A DNA stretch of 32,439 nucleotides, taken from NCBI GenBank assembly GCA_031272825.1, contig JAISTE010000104.1:1-32439 (forward strand), written 5' to 3'. The position numbers and the translations under genes are program-made. Below are positions 13,806 through 22,420 of this stretch, piece after piece. Each line of letters begins with the position of its first letter. Position 1 is the stretch's first letter. Source of the stretch: Propionibacteriaceae bacterium (lineage in GTDB: Bacteria; Actinomycetota; Actinomycetes; Propionibacteriales; Propionibacteriaceae). A model generated the notes under the pieces. That model was given only the letters and a program-made list of their open reading frames with translations, made no database searches and was not told where the DNA came from.

Positions 13806-16800
13806 CGCCCGAAGAACTGAAGACGGCACTCGGCATCCCGTTCAGCGAGCAGCAACTGGCCGCCATCTGTGCACCGCTGGAACCGCAGGTGGTGATCGCC
13901 GCGGCAGGCAGCGGAAAGACGACGGTGATGGCCGCCCGGGTAGTGTGGCTGATCGGCACCGGGCAGGTGAGGCCCGGCGAGGTGCTCGGCCTGACGTTTA
14001 CCCGAAAGGCTACCGCCGAACTGGGCGAGCGGGTGCGCTCTGCCCTGGACAAGGCCGAGCTCTCGGGTGATGACGAACCGCTGGTGCTCACCTACGATGC
14101 CTTCGCCAAACAACTCGTCGACGAGCACGGATTCCTGATCGGGGCCGAGGCGGATCAGCGGTTGATGAACACCGGGGTGGGCTACCGGCTGGCCATCGAA
14201 ACGGTCGTCGGCGCACTGCGTGAGGCCGCCGAGATGAAACCAGGCACGCTGGCGAACCGGCTGCTCGAACTCGATGCGCAGATGCAATCCAACCTGGTCT
14301 CTATCGAGGCCGTGCGCAAGTTTTGCGTGAGCGAAAGGGCGGCGTTCGAGGCCGAGAAACCCACCAAGGCGGTAGAGGACGCGATCGCCAAGCTCGACGA
14401 GCGGATGCAGCTCCTGAGCCTGGTGGAGGCGTTCAGGAAAGCCAAGGCTGAGCGGGGGCTGCGTTCGTTCTCGGATGTGCTGCAATCGGCGGTGAAGCTC
14501 TCCGAGCTAGAGCCGGTGGTGCTGGCCTGCCGCGAACAGTACAAGATCGTGCTGCTCGACGAATACCAGGACACCTCCACCGCGCAGGCGCGGCTGCTGC
14601 TGGCGCTGTTCGGCGGCGGACACCCGGTGACGGCGGTGGGCGATCCGCTGCAGGCCATCTACGGCTGGCGCGGGGCGGCCTATTCCAACATCGTCGATTT
14701 TTCGAACCAGTTCCGGCGCGCGGACGGAAGCGCTTCGGCCAACCTCCCGCTCAACCAGAACCGCCGCTCGGACACCGCGGTGTTGGAGGCGGCCAACGTC
14801 GTCGCCAAGCCCATGCGCGAGCTGGTCGAATCCAAGACAGGCTTGGAGCTCTCCTTGCAAGCCCCGGAAGGGACGGCTTCAGGGCAGATCACCACCGAGT
14901 TCTTTGAAACCGATCTCGAAGAACTTGATTGGCTCAGCTGGCAGATCGCCTGGCTGAAAGAGGCGGGCAAGGTGAGCGCCTGGAAGGACATCGCGGTGCT
15001 TACCCGCACGAACAAGGAGGCCGCCCAGGTGTACGCGGCTCTGGGAAGCCAGGAGATCCCAGCGGAATTGGTCGGGCTCAGCGGGCTGCTGGAGCTGCCA
15101 GCCGTGGCTGACGTGGTGGCCGTCCTGCGCTTGCTCGACGATCCGAGCGATAATCCCTCCTGCGTGCGGCTGCTCACCTCGCCGAGGTGGGCGATTGGCC
15201 GCCAAGACTTGAAGCGGCTGGGAGCAAGGGCACGCTTCCTGAAAGGAGAGGTACCAGGCGGCGACAGCCCCCAAGACCTGATCGCCAGGCTGAACGCCCC
15301 GGCGGAATCGCTGCTGGAGGCCGTCGGTGATCCAGGCAAGGGCGATCCGAAGCTGGGAGATTATTCGGCGGCGGCCAAGGAACGCTTGAAGGCCTTCGCG
15401 GGCGAAATCCGGCAACTCCGGCGCTGGCGGGGAGGGTCACTATCGGACTTGGCCTCGGCGGTGGTGAGGGCCCAGGATGCCCAGAACGAGCTTTCGGCCA
15501 GCGGCTTTGACCCGGCCATCTCGGGAATCGCCCAGTTCCTGCAGGCCGTCGCCGATTTCGAAGAGTACGACGCCGACGCGTCCTTGAGCGAGTTCTTGGC
15601 ATATCTCAAGGCCGCCGAAGAAGGCAGGGAACTCGAAGCTCCCATTGTTTCTGCGGACGATTCGGTGAAGGTACTCTCCATGCACAAGGCCAAGGGTCTG
15701 GAGTGGGACGTGGTCTTCATCCCCGGCATGGGGGAGCGGAACTTCCCCAATCCCAAGGTGACAGACGATTGGACGCACAATGCCGCCGAACTGCCCGCCC
15801 CGCTGCGCGGCGATGCCGATTCCATCCCGCAGCTGCGCGCCCACGACCGCAAGGGCCTTCTCGCCTTCCACGAGGAGCTGAAACAAGAACAGCTACTGGC
15901 CGAAGACAGGCTCGCCTATGTGGCGCTGACAAGGGCAAAGCACCTGCTGTATGCGAGCGGGCACGCCTGGAAGTATGGGGTGAAGAACCCGGTCGCGCCC
16001 TCCCCATATCTCGAAGCGGTACAAACGCTCGCCGCGAACCCCGGCACTTTCTACGTGCCCGAGGGCGATAACCCACTGAACCTCGAAGAGGTTTTGGCAC
16101 CCTGGCCGCAGCTAGGAGATCCTGAACTGCGCGAGCAGATTGCTGCGGCCGCCGAACTGGTGAAACAAGGCCGCGAGATCGACTGGGAGCATCCCGAGCT
16201 AGAAGGCGCCAGTGCCGAGGAGCTGGCCGAATGTGCGCTAGACCATTCGTACTGCGAGGGCCTGCTCAAGGTCGCCCAAGATGACGCTGCCGCCAAACCC
16301 CAGCTGCCCGGCTACCTGTCGGCGACGGCGGTGCGCAGGGCCACCGACAAGCCCGAGGAATACAAGCAAGGAGCACTCAGGCCGATCCCGCACCTGACGA
16401 GCCGAGAGCAATTGATCGGAACGCGGTTCCACGAATGGCTGGAGCGCTACTACAACACCCCGCCTACCCTCGACGGCCTGGAGCCGCCGGTCGGCGGCGA
16501 GGTGCTGGAGGGGCGTTTGTCACAGCTCGCCGAGGCGTTCAAGTCCAGCCGCTTCGCCGGACTGGTTCCGGTCGCGGTGGAAGAACCCTTCGACCTCAAG
16601 CTCGGCGGTGTGCCGATTCGAGGCCGGATTGACGCAGTGTTCCCCGGGCGGGGCGGATTTGCTTACATGGTCGTCGACTGGAAGACAGGGGACGCTCGCG
16701 GTGCCGACCCGCTGCAATTGGCGATCTATCGCCGCGCCTGGGCCGAGCTCAAGGGCGTGGCCGAAGACGACGTCGAGGCGGTTTTCTACGATTTCAAGGG

Positions 16801-16870
16801 GCCTGAGCCCAAGAGCGTCACACTTCCCAACCTGGACGAGTTCGCGTCCCGGCTAGCGGCCCTGGCGTAG
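13802..16870 (+). CDS. adnB: AdnB-like helicase-nuclease subunit
   Basis: This 1022-residue UvrD/RecB-type protein keeps every motor motif: FSEQQLAAI (Q motif), AAAGSGKTT at 33-41, LTFTRKA, DEYQD at 253-257, GDPLQAIYGWRGA, MHKAKGLEWD, and YVALTRAK with the arginine finger near 706. The C-terminal nuclease has GTRFHEW, GRIDAVF, VVDWKTG near 959 and QLAIYR; it has no Cys cluster, unlike its partner. It is therefore the likely driving motor of an AdnAB complex that unwinds and cuts DNA ends. The ATG overlaps the adnA stop (ATGA), with AAGGAAGG 11 nt upstream. I rejected an earlier in-frame start at 13772 that would add ten residues of adnA-overlapping sequence. nudC follows 10 nt after the stop. 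Confidence 0.95.
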   Translation: MTPEELKTALGIPFSEQQLAAICAPLEPQVVIAAAGSGKTTVMAARVVWLIGTGQVRPGEVLGLTFTRKATAELGERVRSALDKAELSGDDEPLVLTYDAFAKQLVDEHGFLIGAEADQRLMNTGVGYRLAIETVVGALREAAEMKPGTLANRLLELDAQMQSNLVSIEAVRKFCVSERAAFEAEKPTKAVEDAIAKLDERMQLLSLVEAFRKAKAERGLRSFSDVLQSAVKLSELEPVVLACREQYKIVLLDEYQDTSTAQARLLLALFGGGHPVTAVGDPLQAIYGWRGAAYSNIVDFSNQFRRADGSASANLPLNQNRRSDTAVLEAANVVAKPMRELVESKTGLELSLQAPEGTASGQITTEFFETDLEELDWLSWQIAWLKEAGKVSAWKDIAVLTRTNKEAAQVYAALGSQEIPAELVGLSGLLELPAVADVVAVLRLLDDPSDNPSCVRLLTSPRWAIGRQDLKRLGARARFLKGEVPGGDSPQDLIARLNAPAESLLEAVGDPGKGDPKLGDYSAAAKERLKAFAGEIRQLRRWRGGSLSDLASAVVRAQDAQNELSASGFDPAISGIAQFLQAVADFEEYDADASLSEFLAYLKAAEEGRELEAPIVSADDSVKVLSMHKAKGLEWDVVFIPGMGERNFPNPKVTDDWTHNAAELPAPLRGDADSIPQLRAHDRKGLLAFHEELKQEQLLAEDRLAYVALTRAKHLLYASGHAWKYGVKNPVAPSPYLEAVQTLAANPGTFYVPEGDNPLNLEEVLAPWPQLGDPELREQIAAAAELVKQGREIDWEHPELEGASAEELAECALDHSYCEGLLKVAQDDAAAKPQLPGYLSATAVRRATDKPEEYKQGALRPIPHLTSREQLIGTRFHEWLERYYNTPPTLDGLEPPVGGEVLEGRLSQLAEAFKSSRFAGLVPVAVEEPFDLKLGGVPIRGRIDAVFPGRGGFAYMVVDWKTGDARGADPLQLAIYRRAWAELKGVAEDDVEAVFYDFKGPEPKSVTLPNLDEFASRLAALA

Positions 16871-16880
16871 AGTGGTCGCA

Positions 16881-17726
16881 ATGTGGAGCGATAGCGAGCT
16901 AGACCTGGCAACTGTGGAACGCGCCGACCCGCTGTGGGTGCGCACGAAGTGGGAATCGGATCAGGCCCTGGTAGTGCAAGTAGCGGACGGCCGCTTTCCG
17001 ATGCGCGGCCCGGGTCAGCTCGACTGGCGTCCAACGCTGGAGCCCTATGCGCCCCAGCGCCACTACTTCTTGGCGCTAAAGGATGGCCGCCCCTATTTCA
17101 TGAACCTGATCCGCGGAGGCTCGCACGCGTTCAAGTCGCTGCGCTCCCAGCTCGGAGGTTTCGACGACGTCCAGCTTCCGTTCCTGGCAGCCGCGCTGGC
17201 CAACTGGCACCTGGAGAGCCGTTTTTGCCCCAACTGCGGCAACAGAACCAGGGTGACGCTGGCCGGGCACGCGCGCATCTGTGAACACTGCGACCGCGAA
17301 CACTTCCCGCGCATGGATCCGGCGGTGATCGTCGCCATCACCGATACCGACGGCAGGATTTTGCTCGGCAGGCAGCCGTCTTGGACACCCGGCCGGATGA
17401 GCGTGTTCGCCGGTTTCATCGAGGCGGGGGAGAGCGCAGAACAGGCAGTGCACCGCGAACTGCGCGAGGAAGTGGGCGTAGAGGTAGAGGACGTCCACTA
17501 CTTCGGCTCGCAGCCCTGGCCGTTCCCGCGCTCGCTGATGCTCGGCTTCGCCGCGCGCGCCCGCTCGACCGGCTTCGAGGTGGACGGCGACGAGATCGAG
17601 AAGGCCCGCTGGTTCACCCCGGCATCGCTCGATCAAGCCATTGCTGATGGTGAAGTGGAGTTGCCGAGCAAGTTTTCGATTGCCAGCAGGTTGATTGCGG
17701 CCTGGAAGGCCGGAGCGCTGGGTTAG
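16881..17726 (+). CDS. nudC: NAD(+)/NADH diphosphatase NudC
   Basis: The 281-residue Nudix hydrolase has the three NudC marks. First is a zinc ribbon, FCPNCG...CEHC, followed by HFPRMDP. Second is a Nudix box, GFIEAGESAEQAVHRELREE (G-x5-E-x7-REUxEExGU). Third is the NADH-specific signature SQPWPFPRS just after it. It hydrolyses NAD(H) to NMN(H) and AMP, and in some bacteria removes NAD caps from RNA. I use the ATG at 16881; a GTG at 16872 is the alternative. No Shine-Dalgarno is present, but TAGAGT (16868-16873), overlapping the adnB stop, lies 7 nt before the ATG and could be the -10 of a leaderless transcript. It ends 24 nt before the convergent tRNA-Leu. Confidence 0.95.
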   Translation: MWSDSELDLATVERADPLWVRTKWESDQALVVQVADGRFPMRGPGQLDWRPTLEPYAPQRHYFLALKDGRPYFMNLIRGGSHAFKSLRSQLGGFDDVQLPFLAAALANWHLESRFCPNCGNRTRVTLAGHARICEHCDREHFPRMDPAVIVAITDTDGRILLGRQPSWTPGRMSVFAGFIEAGESAEQAVHRELREEVGVEVEDVHYFGSQPWPFPRSLMLGFAARARSTGFEVDGDEIEKARWFTPASLDQAIADGEVELPSKFSIASRLIAAWKAGALG

Positions 17727-17750
17727 TGGGTGCGCCGTTAGCACGTCTCG

Positions 17751-17832
17751 TACACGAGAAGGGACTTGAACCCTCACGCCTTGCGGCACAGGAACCTAAA
17801 TCCTGCGTGTCTACCAATTCCACCACTCGTGC
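17751..17832 (-). tRNA. tRNA-Leu (anticodon UAG)
   Basis: The 82-nt minus-strand sequence folds as a class II tRNA. The acceptor stem GCACGAG pairs with CTCGTGT (first pair G-U), the anticodon stem CAGGA/TCCTG encloses TTTAGGT with anticodon UAG (plus-strand 17796-17798), there is a variable arm GCC-GCAA-GGC, and a T arm GAGGG-TTCAAGT-CCCTT. The discriminator base is A, as expected for Leu. The 3' CCA is not encoded. It lies 21 nt downstream of dinB on the same strand and may be processed from that transcript. Confidence 0.95.
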
Positions 17833-17853
17833 AAGCTCGGCAAGTCTATCTCA

Positions 17854-19161
17854 TCAAGTCGGATTGCTCGAAGCGCGCTCCAGCGGGTGCAGCGCCGGGT
17901 CGTCGATTGCGAAGGTCATGACCCGGCCCACGGGAGTGAACCTGGTCTCGAAGCGAACCGTCACCCGCCCCAACCCCGAGCCCCAGACCCAGCCTTGGCC
18001 ATACTCGTCGTGGACGACGTCCGAGCCGGGCTGCCAAGAAAAGGGGCGGCGGACATAGGGCGTGGTTTCCTCCTCGACCACCGCCTTGCGCTCGATCTCG
18101 AACAGCGGCTCTTGGGCGGTATCGGTGAACCCAGAGACCCCGACGCCGAGCAACCGGATTCCGCCCGACACGTCCAAGCCGGTCAGCAGATCCCGGGCCT
18201 CGGAGGCCACGCGCTCGGCCGAGCCGGTCGCGCCCTCCAAGGTGCGCGACCGGGAGGTGTGCGAAAGATCGGGCCAGCGCACCTTCAGCGTGATGGTCTT
18301 GGCGAACAGGCCCTTGCGCAACATGCGCTTGACGACTAGCTCGGAGTCCCGGTCGATGATGGCCTCAAGCTCGGAAACGCTGGAGATGTCGTGCTCGAAG
18401 GTGTCCTCCACCGAGATGGACTTTGCCTCGCGCGTCGGATGAACAGCGCGGTCGTCCTCGGCCCTAGCAAGCGCATAAAGCCCCTCGCCGCCGGCCTTGC
18501 CGAGCGTGCGCACCAGCTCTGGCAAGGACATCTGGCGGATGTCGGCGACGGTGTGGATTCCGTAGCGGGAGAGCTTGTCCATGGTTGCCGGTCCTACCCC
18601 GGGGATGGCACGGGCCGGAAGCTCGGCGATGGTGTCCAGCTCGGTTCCTGGGCTGACCAAGTAAAGGCCGTTGGGCTTGGCCAGCTCCGAGGCGACCTTC
18701 GCCATGAACTTGGACGAACCCATCCCCACCGACGATGTCAGCCCGGTTTGATCCAACACCTTTGCCCGAACGCTCTCGCCGAGCTCGATCAAGGCGCCAT
18801 CGGAAAAGTCGATGCTCTCACCGAGCTCCAAATCGACGAAGGCTTCGTCGAGCGACAGAGGCTCGACGGCCGGGGAGAGCTCACCCAGAATCCCCATCAC
18901 GATCCGGGAGGCCTCGCGGTAGGCGTCGAAGCGGCCCGATAGAAATGCGGCGTTGGGGCAGCGTCGCCTGGCCTCGTGCATCGGCATCGCCGAGTGCACC
19001 CCGTAAACCCTGGCTTCGTAGGAGGCGGTGGAGACGACGCCGCGACCGCTGACCCCGCCCACGATCACCGGCTTGCCGCGCAGCGAGGGCTTGTCGCGTT
19101 GCTCGACGGAGGCGAAGAACGCGTCCATGTCGAGGTGGAGGATCGAGGCGGCAGATCGCAT
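17854..19161 (-). CDS. dinB: DNA polymerase IV (DinB), Y-family translesion polymerase
   Basis: This 435-residue enzyme copies past damaged bases. It begins [15 protein letters not shown], with the first metal-binding Asp and the steric-gate Phe, and has [26 protein letters not shown], and the second catalytic set PLSLDEAF. The HhH region [16 protein letters not shown] and little-finger domain follow. The last 60 residues ([20 protein letters not shown]) are an extension seen in actinobacterial DinB proteins. The ATG shares its A with the folA stop (TGATG), so translation is coupled; no separate Shine-Dalgarno is seen. No SOS box is visible upstream of folA or here, so damage induction is not supported by the sequence. 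The tRNA-Leu begins 21 nt after the stop. Confidence 0.95.
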   Translation of the reverse strand: MRSAASILHLDMDAFFASVEQRDKPSLRGKPVIVGGVSGRGVVSTASYEARVYGVHSAMPMHEARRRCPNAAFLSGRFDAYREASRIVMGILGELSPAVEPLSLDEAFVDLELGESIDFSDGALIELGESVRAKVLDQTGLTSSVGMGSSKFMAKVASELAKPNGLYLVSPGTELDTIAELPARAIPGVGPATMDKLSRYGIHTVADIRQMSLPELVRTLGKAGGEGLYALARAEDDRAVHPTREAKSISVEDTFEHDISSVSELEAIIDRDSELVVKRMLRKGLFAKTITLKVRWPDLSHTSRSRTLEGATGSAERVASEARDLLTGLDVSGGIRLLGVGVSGFTDTAQEPLFEIERKAVVEEETTPYVRRPFSWQPGSDVVHDEYGQGWVWGSGLGRVTVRFETRFTPVGRVMTFAIDDPALHPLERASSNPT

Positions 19162-19655
19162 CAGGCGCGCGTGTAGTTCACGAAGCAAAACCCGTCATGT
19201 GGCTCGCGCCAGGTCTCGCGCCAAGTATCGGGTGAGATTTCGGGAAAGTAGGTATCGCCGGCGGGGGAGCGGTCGACTTGGGTGATGTCGAGATCGGTGA
19301 GCAGCGGCCAGGCCTCGCGGTACAGCTGCCCGCCCCCGCCGATGAACGTGGGTTTGGCTGGATCGGCAGCTGCCAGCGCCTCGTCTAGCGACGACACCCA
19401 AAGCAAGCGCGTCTCGGCCCCGCATTCAGCCGGTGTGAGGGTTTCGGCAGGCCCTGGCCTGGAGGTGACGACGATAGAGATCCGCCCCTTCAGCGCCCCG
19501 CCGATGGATTCGAAGGTCTTGCGGCCCATGATGAGGTTCGATCCCATCGTGACTTGCTTGAAACGGGCGAAGTCCTCGGGGATGTGCCACGGCAGCGCCC
19601 CGGCTACCCCGATCACCCCGTTGCGGGCCACGGCGGCGATAGCGGTCAGTTGCAT
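19161..19655 (-). CDS. folA: Dihydrofolate reductase
   Basis: This 164-residue protein reduces dihydrofolate to tetrahydrofolate with NADPH, which is required after thymidylate synthase. The key residues are [10 protein letters not shown] at the start, [13 protein letters not shown] with the catalytic acid, [15 protein letters not shown], and FIGGGGQLY for NADPH. It is of standard length. I choose the ATG at 19653-19655; an ATG at 19665-19667 would add four residues. Neither has a Shine-Dalgarno. TATGCT ends 7 nt before the chosen ATG, so the message may be leaderless. It overlaps dinB by one base. Its usual partner thyA lies 1.6 kb away on the same strand, beyond an oppositely directed gene. 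Confidence 0.95.
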   Translation of the reverse strand: MQLTAIAAVARNGVIGVAGALPWHIPEDFARFKQVTMGSNLIMGRKTFESIGGALKGRISIVVTSRPGPAETLTPAECGAETRLLWVSSLDEALAAADPAKPTFIGGGGQLYREAWPLLTDLDITQVDRSPAGDTYFPEISPDTWRETWREPHDGFCFVNYTRA

Positions 19656-19686
19656 GCGCACAAGCATAATCGCGTGCTGGTCAGCT

Positions 19687-19732
19687 TTAGAGTTCTAGGC
19701 AATTGGGCCTTTCAAAGGGCCGAAAACTCTAA
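19687..19732. promoter_or_regulatory. Nested inverted repeat in the folA / secreted-protein divergent gap
   Basis: TTAGAGTT (19687-19694) and AACTCTAA (19725-19732) are perfect 8-bp inverted arms. They enclose a near-perfect inner stem, GGCCTTT-c-AAAGGGCC, with one bulged base. The structure sits between divergent genes in a 167-nt gap, 32 nt upstream of the folA start. It may be a binding site acting on both genes or an RNA structure. I found no match to a known operator. Confidence 0.4.
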
Positions 19733-19822
19733 CGTTGGCTTTGCCCCGGCTTCCTAAACTGGTTAGCTATGCAGTGCGTCTTTCCCGGGGGCATTGGGAA
19801 GAACGCACGGGGAGAGTGAGAT

Positions 19823-21301
19823 ATGTTCGCAGCAACGCGGGTGCGCACCCGCAAGGTAACCGGCATGGTGCTGGCGCTCGCGCTGGGCGTCGGGCTGCTG
19901 GTGGCACCGGCACCGGCGAAGGCCGTAGCCCTTAGCGATAACGTCACCAAGTACGGAAAGACGATCATTTCGGTGGCCAAGGCCATGGACTTCGGTGACG
20001 ACGCCAAACACGCGGCCGTCGTCGCGTTCATGACCGTCTACCAAGAGTCGGATTTCCGCAATTACGCGAACGACGGGGTCTACACGGCGGCGCTCGACGG
20101 CACCTCGACGACCTGGTACGAGCGCCCGCGCGACTGGTGGCTGGAGCAGGTGAAGTACTCCATGACCCTGCCGCACGACTATGTGGGTTCTGATCACGAT
20201 TCTGTCGGCTTGTTCCAGCATCGGCCTGCCACCGAGTGGGACGCCTGGCCGTATGCGGCGACCTTGGCCCATTACTACCCCGAGTTGGCGATCAAGCGCC
20301 TGATGGATCCGGCCTGGTGCGCGCAGATCTTCTTCACTCACCTCAAGGCGGTGAGCGGTTGGCAGTCGATGGAGTACTGGAAGGCTGCGGCGAGCGTCCA
20401 GCACCCTGCCAAGCAATACGAAACCTATTACGAGAAGCACAAGACCAAGGCCGTCGCCGCCGTTGAGGCGCTATGGAACACAGTGGGAACGGCGAAGCTG
20501 CTGCCGAACACCTACACCGGCTCTGGCCCGCGCTGGGGTGCGCTGAAGAGCGCGCAGAACGTCTACTCGGGCTCCTACACCCAAAGCCCGGTGGTCGAAA
20601 CCCTGGCCAAGTCCACCCCGGTGCGCGTCTACTGCTACACGCTGGTGGACGGCGTCTACTGGGATCGCCTTTCCAATACCCAGGAGCGTTGGGTCTTGGA
20701 TCAAGAGGTGAACATCGGCGGGCATCCCAACCTGTTCGTAGACGAGTGCACGCCGATTATCAAGACCGCGCAGTTCACCCCGAAGATTTCCGGGACGGCC
20801 AAAGTCGGCAACACCCTCACCGCAAAGGGCGCGCCCTCGGGCTGGACGATCAAGTACCGCTGGCTGCGCAACGGCAAGTCGATCAAGGGTGCGACCAAGG
20901 CCAAGTACACGCCCACCTACGCCGACGCCGGACAACAGCTCTCGGTGAAGGTTACGGCCACCAAGAAGAACATGACCAAGACCGTCATCACCTCGGCCAT
21001 GAAGTACGTCTCAAAGCTCTCGACGAAGGTGAAGGTCTCCGCGCCGAAGACCATCTCGAAGAACACCAAGGCGGTGTTGAGGATCACGGTCAAGATCACC
21101 GGGAACTCCAAGCCCGCGGGCAAGCTGTTGATCTCTTACGGGTCTAAGACCAAGACGTACAAGCTCAAGGCCTCCAAGAAGGGCGTATTCAGCTACAAGC
21201 TGCCGAAGCTGGCCAAAGGCAAGCAGACGATCACCGTTCAGTGGGTGGGCGATTCGCACACCAAACGCAAGACCAAGACCTTCAAGATCAAGGTTCGCTA
21301 A
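19823..21301 (+). CDS. Secreted lysozyme/transglycosylase-like protein with SH3-like and Ig-like domains
   Basis: The 492-residue preprotein starts with a basic stretch, a hydrophobic core ([15 protein letters not shown]) and a cleavage site AKA-VA after residue 34. The region about 55-215 ([13 protein letters not shown] with Glu75, then [16 protein letters not shown]) resembles lysozyme-fold peptidoglycan hydrolases of actinobacteria, where a Glu in ES(G/D) is catalytic and SxGLFQ-RP follows. Residues about 230-305 look like a bacterial SH3 domain ([27 protein letters not shown]). Then comes an Ig-like wall domain ([28 protein letters not shown]) and a Lys-rich beta domain ending [10 protein letters not shown]. 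It has no LPxTG motif, so it is probably secreted and wall-bound by charge. GGAGAG precedes the ATG. Its stop overlaps that of convergent thyA. The catalytic call is moderate. Confidence 0.75.
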   Translation: MFAATRVRTRKVTGMVLALALGVGLLVAPAPAKAVALSDNVTKYGKTIISVAKAMDFGDDAKHAAVVAFMTVYQESDFRNYANDGVYTAALDGTSTTWYERPRDWWLEQVKYSMTLPHDYVGSDHDSVGLFQHRPATEWDAWPYAATLAHYYPELAIKRLMDPAWCAQIFFTHLKAVSGWQSMEYWKAAASVQHPAKQYETYYEKHKTKAVAAVEALWNTVGTAKLLPNTYTGSGPRWGALKSAQNVYSGSYTQSPVVETLAKSTPVRVYCYTLVDGVYWDRLSNTQERWVLDQEVNIGGHPNLFVDECTPIIKTAQFTPKISGTAKVGNTLTAKGAPSGWTIKYRWLRNGKSIKGATKAKYTPTYADAGQQLSVKVTATKKNMTKTVITSAMKYVSKLSTKVKVSAPKTISKNTKAVLRITVKITGNSKPAGKLLISYGSKTKTYKLKASKKGVFSYKLPKLAKGKQTITVQWVGDSHTKRKTKTFKIKVR

Positions 21302-22092
21302 ACAGCGATCGGCGCCTTGATCCCCGGGTGCGGGTCGTAGCCGACGACCTCGATATCGGATAGCTCGAAGGCGTCGATCTGCATAACATCGGGGTTCAGT
21401 TTCAGCGTCGGCAGCGAACGCGGCTCGCGGGCGAGCTGCAGGTGCGCTTGGTCGATGTGATTCAAGTACAGGTGCGCGTCGCCGAGGGTGTGCACGAAGT
21501 CTCCGACCTCCAGGCCGGTTACCTGCGCGACCATGTGCGTAAGCAGCGCGTAGGAGGCGATGTTGAAAGGTACCCCCAAGAACAGGTCGCCGGAGCGCTG
21601 GTAGAGCTGGCAGGAGAGCTTGCCGTCGGCAACATAGAACTGGAAGAGCGCGTGGCACGGCGGGAGCGCCATCTCGTCGATCTGTCCCACGTTCCACGCC
21701 GAGACGATGTGCCTGCGCGAATCGGGATTCTCCATGATCGAATCAATGACGCCCTGGATCTGGTCTACGTGCCTGCCGTCGGGGGTGGGCCAAGAGCGCC
21801 ACTGGTAGCCGTAGATCGGGCCGAGCTCTCCGTCTTCGTCCGCCCATTCGTCCCAGATGGAAATCTTGTTCTCGTGCAGCCAGGCCAGGTTCGTCGATCC
21901 GCGCAGGAACCACAACAGCTCGCCGAACACCGAGCGTGTGTGAATCTTCTTCGTTGTCAGCAGCGGAAAACCCTCGGCCAGATTGAAACGCATCTGGTAT
22001 CCGAATACCGAGAGTGTGCCTGTGCCCGTCCGGTCGGACTTCTCGACGCCGTGGTCGAGCACGTGCTGCAACAGATCCAGATACGCTTTCAT
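21298..22092 (-). CDS. thyA: Thymidylate synthase ThyA
   Basis: The 264-residue enzyme makes dTMP from dUMP using methylene-tetrahydrofolate and yields dihydrofolate. It has [19 protein letters not shown], the catalytic [11 protein letters not shown] with its Cys, [20 protein letters not shown], and [11 protein letters not shown] for dUMP. Length and order match E. coli ThyA. AGGA lies 8 nt before the ATG. The stop codon overlaps that of the convergent secreted protein by three bases, so no intergenic terminator exists and the two transcripts must read into each other. The promoter would lie in the repeat-bearing gap at 22093-22146. Confidence 0.97.
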   Translation of the reverse strand: MKAYLDLLQHVLDHGVEKSDRTGTGTLSVFGYQMRFNLAEGFPLLTTKKIHTRSVFGELLWFLRGSTNLAWLHENKISIWDEWADEDGELGPIYGYQWRSWPTPDGRHVDQIQGVIDSIMENPDSRRHIVSAWNVGQIDEMALPPCHALFQFYVADGKLSCQLYQRSGDLFLGVPFNIASYALLTHMVAQVTGLEVGDFVHTLGDAHLYLNHIDQAHLQLAREPRSLPTLKLNPDVMQIDAFELSDIEVVGYDPHPGIKAPIAV

Positions 22093-22146
22093 GCCGCCAT
22101 CCTACGCGACTGGTGGAAGTGGGATTTCCTATGGGTACCCAACCTC

Positions 22147-22364
22147 ATCATCCTGCGCTTCCCCCACCCGTCATCCTGCGTTTCCCCCACCCGTCATCCT
22201 GCGCTTCCCCCACCCGTCATCCTGCGCGAAGTCGCAGGATCTAACGCAAGCCAAGAACCCAGGTGGGGAGATCCTGCGACTTCGCGCAGGATGACGAAGA
22301 AGCTAGGCGCAGGATGACGAAGAAGCTAGGCACAGAATGCCGAAGAAGCTAGGCGCAGAATGAC
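22147..22364. repeat. Mirrored repeat array: 23-bp units on both sides of a 27-bp inverted pair
   Basis: On the left, four units with core GTCATCCTGCG start at 22147 (first base changed), 22170, 22193 and 22216, exactly 23 bp apart, with a C-rich filler (cttcccccaccc). The fourth runs into a 27-bp hairpin element, 22216-22242. Its exact reverse complement lies at 22269-22295, 26 nt away. To the right, the reverse core CGCAGGATGAC recurs at 22285, 22308, 22331 and 22354, again 23 bp apart, with a different filler (gaagaagctagg) and growing decay. The array fills most of the 328-nt gap between glgB and thyA. The only other content of the gap is the thyA ribosome site and 56 nt before glgB in which I see nothing. 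Confidence 0.9.
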
Positions 22365-22420
22365 GAGATGACTGCGCCCAGGATGGCAAGTGTGGGTAAG
22401 ACTGGACGACGAACGCCCGG

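Noticed and set aside
17726-18058. Small plus-strand gene over the tRNA and dinB end
   Set aside because: It crosses a complete tRNA-Leu and the antisense of dinB; no independent support.
22147-22364. CRISPR-like array of 23-bp units
   Set aside because: The units abut each other with near-constant filler and no unique spacers, and no cas gene is near. It is a tandem/REP-type repeat.
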